Below are positions 6,546 to 9,773 of a DNA stretch of 9,773 bases, one piece after another. The notes under the pieces were generated by a model, which saw nothing but the letters and a program-made list of their open reading frames with translations, searched no databases and was not told where the DNA came from. Numbering within the stretch: the first letter of the stretch is position 1; every line of letters starts with the position of its first letter. Source of the stretch: an uncultured Cryptobacterium sp. (GTDB lineage Bacteria > Actinomycetota > Coriobacteriia > Coriobacteriales > Eggerthellaceae); NCBI GenBank assembly GCA_900554685.1, contig USIG01000058.1, forward strand, positions 1 through 9,773, written 5' to 3'. The translations under genes and the position numbers were made by a program.

Positions 6546-6705
6546 ACGCACAGGCAGCATCGAGGATGTTTATGAAGAGACAGGATCAGGGCTGTCTGCT
6601 TACTGTCCGTTTAGCACCTGATAAATTCCGCGGTAAATAACGTACGTGTGATTGTGCACGTGCATCCTCGATGCATTTTGCGCATGAGAGGCATTGCCTG
6701 TGCGT
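6546..6705. repeat. 160-base imperfect inverted repeat between permease and HAD genes
   Basis: ACGCACAGGCA (6546-6556) pairs with TGCCTGTGCGT (6695-6705), and the adjoining GCATCGAGGATG (6557-6568) pairs with CATCCTCGATGC (6663-6674). The right arm carries a 20-base insertion (6675-6694). This gives 23 perfect pairs with one bulge. The roughly 94-base interior has smaller dyads: AGACAG...CTGTCT, ATCAGG...CCTGAT and the palindrome TGCACGTGCA (6655-6664). On the plus strand the outer arm runs into five T residues, so it could stop antisense transcripts. It could also be an mRNA-processing or attenuation element between the permease and the enzyme genes, or a small mobile palindromic repeat. No target-site duplication was seen. 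Confidence 0.65.
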
Positions 6706-6718
6706 TTTTAAATGGTCA

Positions 6719-8158
6719 CTATTTGAGTTCGGCTTCGGCGGCCTTTAATGCTGCGAATTCTTCTTCGGGTGCATTGCCCACTAAATGCTTGCGAGAATAC
6801 AGGAAGAAGTAGGCTAGTAGAGCAACTAGCACAAGAAGTGTGCAGCCTGCGGCAAAGCTATCAACAACAAAAGTAGAAACAATTGCAACAAGAGAAAGAA
6901 CGAACGCGATAGAGGTGAGCACTACGCCTCCAGGGACAACAAACCCGCGTTCCATATCAGGTTCTTTCTTGCGGAGGATGATATGGGAGAGGTTCATCAT
7001 TACGTATGATACGCAAGCGGCGAAAACTGCCATATTCAAAAGAATGCTACCGTCTTGTACAACAACTGCCAAAGTGAATGCGATTACACCTAGTATCACA
7101 AGAGCAACGTAAGGCGTTTTGCGAGAGCCGGTAACAGAGAGAAACTTAGGGAGATAGCCAGCACGGGAAAGAGCAAATGCTTGGCGGGATCCGCTGAATA
7201 CCGTCGAGAAGAAGGATGCCACTAATCCAGCTAATCCAACATAATTAACAAAAGTTGCAATATTAGTTTCTCCTACATAATTAAGAGCATCTACCAAAGG
7301 AGCTGCTGCACTGCCAGCGAACTCAGCTCCTGCACCGCCTGCGGTCAACACCAAGACTAAAGTGCCCGTGACGACAAGGAAAAGCATAGCGCCAATGATG
7401 CCTCGTGGCATGTCCTTTTTGGGGTTGGAAGATTCTTCGGCAGCCAAGGGAACACCTTCGATGGCTAAGAACAACCAAATACCAAATGGTAATGCGGCAA
7501 TTACCCCAGTAAGTCCGTAAGGAAACAGGGTACTACCTCCTGGTACTGCAGGTGCAATATTGAATAAGTTGGCAGCATCAAAATGAGGGATCATGCCAAA
7601 GACAAAAGCGAGCAGAGCTATAACAGCAATTGCGGTAATGCCGAAAACAATTTTGAGGGCTTCACCTACTCCGATTAGATGAATTCCAACAAACACCACA
7701 AAGAAAAAACCGATAATAAGTGCAGAAGGCACATCGGCAAATAGTCCAAGAGCATGGACGTAATCAGCGATAAAGGTAGAAATTGCGGCGGGACAAATGC
7801 AGTACTCAATCAAAATGGCGAACCCTGTTATAGCTCCGCCAACTTTTCCCATGGCGCGACGAGCAAACCCGTATCCTGCACCAGCGGTTGGCATAGCGGA
7901 AGACATCTCAGCTAAGCCAAGTACCATAAATAAGTACATAGCGCCCATGACGACAAAGGCGATAGCCATTCCGGCCCAGCCTCCATTGCTGATACCATAG
8001 TTCCAGCCAGAAAAATCGCCTGAAATCACGTATGCGACACCAAGACTCATAAGCAAAACCCAGCTTACTGCCCCTTTTTTGAGTGACCTCTTTTCGAAAT
8101 ATTCCTTTGATTCTACGCGCGCACTGCCTAGCGTGGCGGCGGTGGATGGGGGAGTCAT
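6719..8158 (-). CDS. APC-family amino acid/amine permease, ethanolamine permease type
   Basis: Integral membrane transporter of 479 residues with about 12 predicted transmembrane helices (near 31-52, 60-82, 105-130, 134-155, 158-180, 213-233, 253-275, 303-325, 352-370, 373-393, 410-430, 432-453) and soluble ends. The opening YFEKRSLKKGAVSWVLL, then YVISGDFSGWNYGIS, GLAEMSSAMPTAGAGYGFAR and the loop EESSNPKKDMPRGI match the ethanolamine-permease branch of the APC superfamily as I remember it. It would import ethanolamine, probably coupled to a cation. It is the first structural gene of the minus-strand cluster; AAAAGGAAGTG precedes the ATG. A foldable leader (8193-8263) sits just upstream, and a 206-base gap with a large inverted repeat follows, so its expression may be set apart from the enzymes. 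Another small amine or amino acid is a possible substrate. Confidence 0.82.
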   Translation of the reverse strand: MTPPSTAATLGSARVESKEYFEKRSLKKGAVSWVLLMSLGVAYVISGDFSGWNYGISNGGWAGMAIAFVVMGAMYLFMVLGLAEMSSAMPTAGAGYGFARRAMGKVGGAITGFAILIEYCICPAAISTFIADYVHALGLFADVPSALIIGFFFVVFVGIHLIGVGEALKIVFGITAIAVIALLAFVFGMIPHFDAANLFNIAPAVPGGSTLFPYGLTGVIAALPFGIWLFLAIEGVPLAAEESSNPKKDMPRGIIGAMLFLVVTGTLVLVLTAGGAGAEFAGSAAAPLVDALNYVGETNIATFVNYVGLAGLVASFFSTVFSGSRQAFALSRAGYLPKFLSVTGSRKTPYVALVILGVIAFTLAVVVQDGSILLNMAVFAACVSYVMMNLSHIILRKKEPDMERGFVVPGGVVLTSIAFVLSLVAIVSTFVVDSFAAGCTLLVLVALLAYFFLYSRKHLVGNAPEEEFAALKAAEAELK

Positions 8159-8192
8159 ACGATCACTTCCTTTTAAACGTAGCGACTACAAA

Positions 8193-8263
8193 CCGCGCAA
8201 AAGCGATGCCATTCAGTGAGGTTTGCTACTGATATACAATGCCTTCGAAAATAACTTGCGCGG
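8193..8263 (-). promoter_or_regulatory. Foldable leader immediately upstream of the permease ribosome-binding site
   Basis: CCGCGCAA (8193-8200) and TTGCGCGG (8256-8263) are perfect complements. Inside them CGATGCCATT (8204-8213) and AATGCCTTCG (8238-8247) pair at eight of ten positions, and TCAGT (8213-8217) pairs with ACTGA (8228-8232). Together they would form one long interrupted hairpin ending about 20 bases before the ribosome-binding site. This fits a cis-acting RNA element or an operator. It matches no riboswitch class I can name. Confidence 0.45.
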
Positions 8264-8409
8264 CCAGAAGTGATTCATCGTTGAATCGGGTTTGAAACAT
8301 AAACTTCGCATCCTTTTATCGGATCGTCTATGGGCTTAGCGCTCAAGCTGAAAACTTGTATCTTTGTGCTTAAGTCAAATGGTTTGAATAACCTAAAAGA
8401 CGAGAGATA

Positions 8410-8450
8410 CGAAGCATATACTTCAACGTCGTTCTTCGTTGAACGATATG
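8410..8450 (-). promoter_or_regulatory. Large dyad with alternative tandem hexaloop hairpins; candidate ANTAR target
   Basis: At DNA level CATAT..TTCAACG (8415-8428) and CGTTGAA..ATATG (8437-8450) form a 36-base dyad. The minus-strand RNA can instead form TCGTTC-AACGAA-GAACGA (8446-8429), a six-pair stem with a hexaloop having A at position 1 and G at position 4. After a three-base linker follows TGAAG-TATATG-CTTCG (8425-8410), also with a six-base loop. Tandem hexaloop stems are the known ANTAR recognition form, but the second loop lacks A1 and G4. The two folds exclude each other. GAAGCATA direct repeats (8411 and 8455) flank the dyad. It may simply be an operator. Confidence 0.4.
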
Positions 8451-8623
8451 TTTTGAAGCATAGCACGCCAAAACGTGTTCATTTTTTAAAGAAGTTGGTT
8501 TTACGTTTGCTTAATTTCTCTTTAATTGCTCGGTAAACAGCATGAAAACAGCCGGCAAGCAAGCGGTAATCATTTTGAAATATCTGAATTCAAAATCGAG
8601 ATTAGTTGCTTAGGGCATGCCTT

Positions 8624-9277
8624 TTATAAGTTTCGGCGTAGCTGCGCTTCTTTGATTTCGCTTTCCATCGAACTGTGAATGATATTTGCAAAGGGGCCAG
8701 CGTTGCTGATGAGGTGCTTAGTGCCTGGTTGTTCGCATTTGCGCGTAAAGTACGACAGGAAAGCGCAGGTGTAAAACTCGCTTAAAAAGTCGATATTCTC
8801 TTCAGGCAAATAACGATTTGCCAAAATGATAGTTATATCGTTGCGCAATGCTGGCAGATACAAATCGTAAAGGTAGTTACGTAGTGCTGCAGGACCTGTT
8901 TCGGCGAAAGCCTGCATATAGAAGTTGCGTTCACGCTCAAGAACGATAGCGAAGGTATCGAAAAATTTAGAATGATCAAGGGAGCGAACGCCAGATTTTT
9001 GCGTGATGTAAAACGGAAGCTCAGGGTAGGTTCCTTCGTCGGGCTTTTCATACACCAAGATATTCTCGGGGAATCGACGCTGAAGTTCGGTACCTAGATC
9101 GTAGCGGAACTTCCAGATGATAAGAGCATTTTTGTCTTCGAAATGATAATAAAATGTCTTTCGGTTCTTTCCTGTGCGCTCAACAATATCGCTAATTGAA
9201 ACCTTCTTTAAAGGCTGCTCTTTACAGAGGTCCACTAAGGCCTGGGAGATCAGCAGTTTGGTATCGAAAGTGCCCAC
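8624..9277 (-). CDS. TetR-family transcriptional regulator
   Basis: Predicted cytoplasmic DNA-binding dimer of 217 residues. The N-terminal helix-turn-helix is typical of TetR: LISQALVDLCKE, then KKVSISDIVERTGKNRKTFYYHFEDKNALI at about 24-54. The remainder is an all-helical ligand or dimerisation domain without close resemblance to a member I can name; the HTH resembles that of DhaS-type regulators. The GTG start at 9277 follows AAAGGA by about eight bases and places the HTH at the usual distance from the N-terminus. It lies 465 bases upstream of the permease in the same direction and could control the permease cluster, itself, or whatever lies to the right of the window. The ligand is unknown. 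Confidence 0.85.
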   Translation of the reverse strand: MGTFDTKLLISQALVDLCKEQPLKKVSISDIVERTGKNRKTFYYHFEDKNALIIWKFRYDLGTELQRRFPENILVYEKPDEGTYPELPFYITQKSGVRSLDHSKFFDTFAIVLERERNFYMQAFAETGPAALRNYLYDLYLPALRNDITIILANRYLPEENIDFLSEFYTCAFLSYFTRKCEQPGTKHLISNAGPFANIIHSSMESEIKEAQLRRNL

Positions 9278-9366
9278 CGTATCGTTCCTTTCGCCTTACT
9301 TAAAACCGAAATACGTTATGGGGTATTGTATCGCGTGATCTTGCCAAAAATAGGTCAAAAGTTCAA

Positions 9367-9381
9367 AAATGTGTAGCATTT
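9367..9381. promoter_or_regulatory. Short dyad AAATG-TGTAG-CATTT upstream of the TetR-type gene
   Basis: Five-base arms AAATG (9367-9371) and CATTT (9377-9381) flank a five-base spacer, the size of a small operator. It lies about 90 bases upstream of the regulator's start. AAATGTG also recurs at 9399. Autoregulation by the TetR-type protein is a plausible but unproved role. Confidence 0.3.
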
Positions 9382-9443
9382 CTCTTCCGACCGGCAACAA
9401 ATGTGGCTGAGCCTATCCATTTTTTGGGTAATCGATAGAACAA

Positions 9444-9457
9444 TCAATGGATATTGA
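9444..9457. promoter_or_regulatory. Dyad TCAAT-GGAT-ATTGA overlapping a TTGACA hexamer
   Basis: Perfect five-base arms overlap TTGACA (9454-9459) on the plus strand. TACAAT lies at 9482-9487, but the 22-base gap is too long for a standard promoter. The arrangement might be an operator over a rightward promoter just before the intron-like sequence. Evidence is weak. Confidence 0.25.
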
Positions 9458-9503
9458 CACAAATTAAAGGTCGTTCTGTTTTACAATAGCTTAATGCGAA
9501 GGA

Positions 9504-9773
9504 GTGCGTACGATTGGTCATTGCTGATGCAGCCTGCGGCTAACGGTCTGTGCAAGAGATTAACTTTGCGGGGCGCTTGTTAGCAATAACGGCAAGACGG
9601 AGCCCGTGAACCAAGTTCGTGAACTAGGCTTGCAAACCACGGAATGTGGTGAAGGTGCGGTTCAACGTGACGGGTTGCCTCAGAAACGTTCAATCTGCTC
9701 TCATAGATGCTGGAATGAAATTTCACTTTTGTCTTACGAAAGGGGCCGCGAAGTGAAGTACGAATTGTTAAAC
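9504..9773 (+). ncRNA. Probable 5' part of a group II intron (domain I), cut by the window edge
   Basis: From GTGCG (9504), which matches the GUGYG start of group II introns, no coding frame is found for 270 bases, while local hairpins are dense. Examples are AGCC-TGC-GGCT, GTTA-GCAA-TAAC with a GNRA-type loop, AGTTC-GT-GAACT and ACCAC-GGAAT-GTGGT. Strings such as AACGGCAAGACGGAGCC, GTGAACTAGGC and AAACCACGGAATGTGG look like domain I of bacterial group II introns as I recall them. If so, a reverse transcriptase/maturase gene and domains V-VI should follow to the right of the window. Another large structured RNA is the main alternative; it does not match tmRNA, RNase P, SRP RNA or a B12 riboswitch. 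Confidence 0.6.

Larger units (their letters stand above)
8159..8623. other. Gene-free spacer between TetR-type regulator and permease
   Basis: No credible gene is seen in these 465 bases; the short open frames lack ribosome-binding sites and family features. The spacer is rich in dyads. These are the permease leader hairpin (8193-8263), the large dyad with alternative hexaloop hairpins (8410-8450), CACG...CGTG with a six-base loop (8465-8478), and an AT-rich ATTTTGAA...TTCAAAAT hairpin (8572-8596) just past the TetR-type gene. No clean promoter hexamer pair was found for the permease. Confidence 0.55.

Noticed and set aside
8275..8466. Short open frame on the minus strand between TetR-type gene and permease
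   Set aside because: It has no ribosome-binding site, contains the strong dyads and shows no family features.
8572..8596. Terminator for the TetR-type gene
   Set aside because: The ATTTTGAA/TTCAAAAT stem is all but free of GC pairs and is not followed by a T run on the minus strand.
9504..9773. Cobalamin or other known riboswitch, tmRNA, RNase P or SRP RNA at the right edge
   Set aside because: The conserved core strings of those RNAs were not found; group II intron domain I fits better.

Overview
The window looks like chromosomal DNA of an anaerobic, probably gut-type bacterium that lives on amines and other small nitrogen compounds. By eye the GC content is in the mid-40s per cent, genes are tightly packed, and ribosome-binding sites are strong GGAG/AGGA types. 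The mix of a CaiD-type hydratase, a lone ANTAR regulator and an ethanolamine-type APC permease would fit a low-GC Coriobacteriia (Eggerthellaceae relative) or a Clostridia-type Bacillota. I cannot choose between them from this sequence. No frameshifted or broken genes were seen.

Plus strand, 1-3062. A gene-free leader with two sets of short repeats (1-286) precedes a crotonobetainyl-CoA-hydratase-like crotonase (287-1075), which has a plausible promoter of its own and a strong intrinsic terminator (1109-1141). Next come an acyl-CoA dehydrogenase (1236-2393) and a small ANTAR-domain regulator with a degenerate receiver domain (2508-3062). The first two resemble the CaiD and CaiA steps of anaerobic carnitine / gamma-butyrobetaine metabolism. 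The other genes of that pathway are not in view.

Minus strand, 8158-3116. This reads as one metabolic cluster: an ethanolamine-type permease, a HAD-family hydrolase, a class-III PLP enzyme closely resembling ethanolamine-phosphate phospho-lyase, an APH-fold small-molecule kinase, and a PII-family nitrogen sensor. The last four are spaced 15-25 bases apart. The simplest reading is a coenzyme-B12-independent, microcompartment-free route: ethanolamine is imported, phosphorylated to O-phosphoethanolamine, and eliminated to acetaldehyde, ammonium and phosphate, with a PII protein watching nitrogen status. The operon ends in a minus-strand terminator whose stem lies inside the last codons of the convergent ANTAR gene. 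ANTAR proteins (EutV) control classical eut operons by binding RNA hairpins, so its position beside an alternative ethanolamine pathway is suggestive. One hairpin upstream of the permease (8429-8446) has the A1/G4 hexaloop that ANTAR proteins recognise, although its partner hairpin does not match.

Minus strand, 9277-8624, and the right edge. A TetR-family regulator lies upstream of the permease and faces the same way. Its upstream region holds two short dyads. From 9504 to the window end lies a gene-free, highly structured sequence that begins GTGCG and resembles the 5' domain of a group II intron, cut off by the window edge.

The most notable content is the kinase / phospho-lyase / HAD / PII / permease cluster and the structured RNA-like segments around it (6546-6705, 8193-8263, 8410-8450). 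Product names rest on motifs and remembered family sequences, not on database searches.
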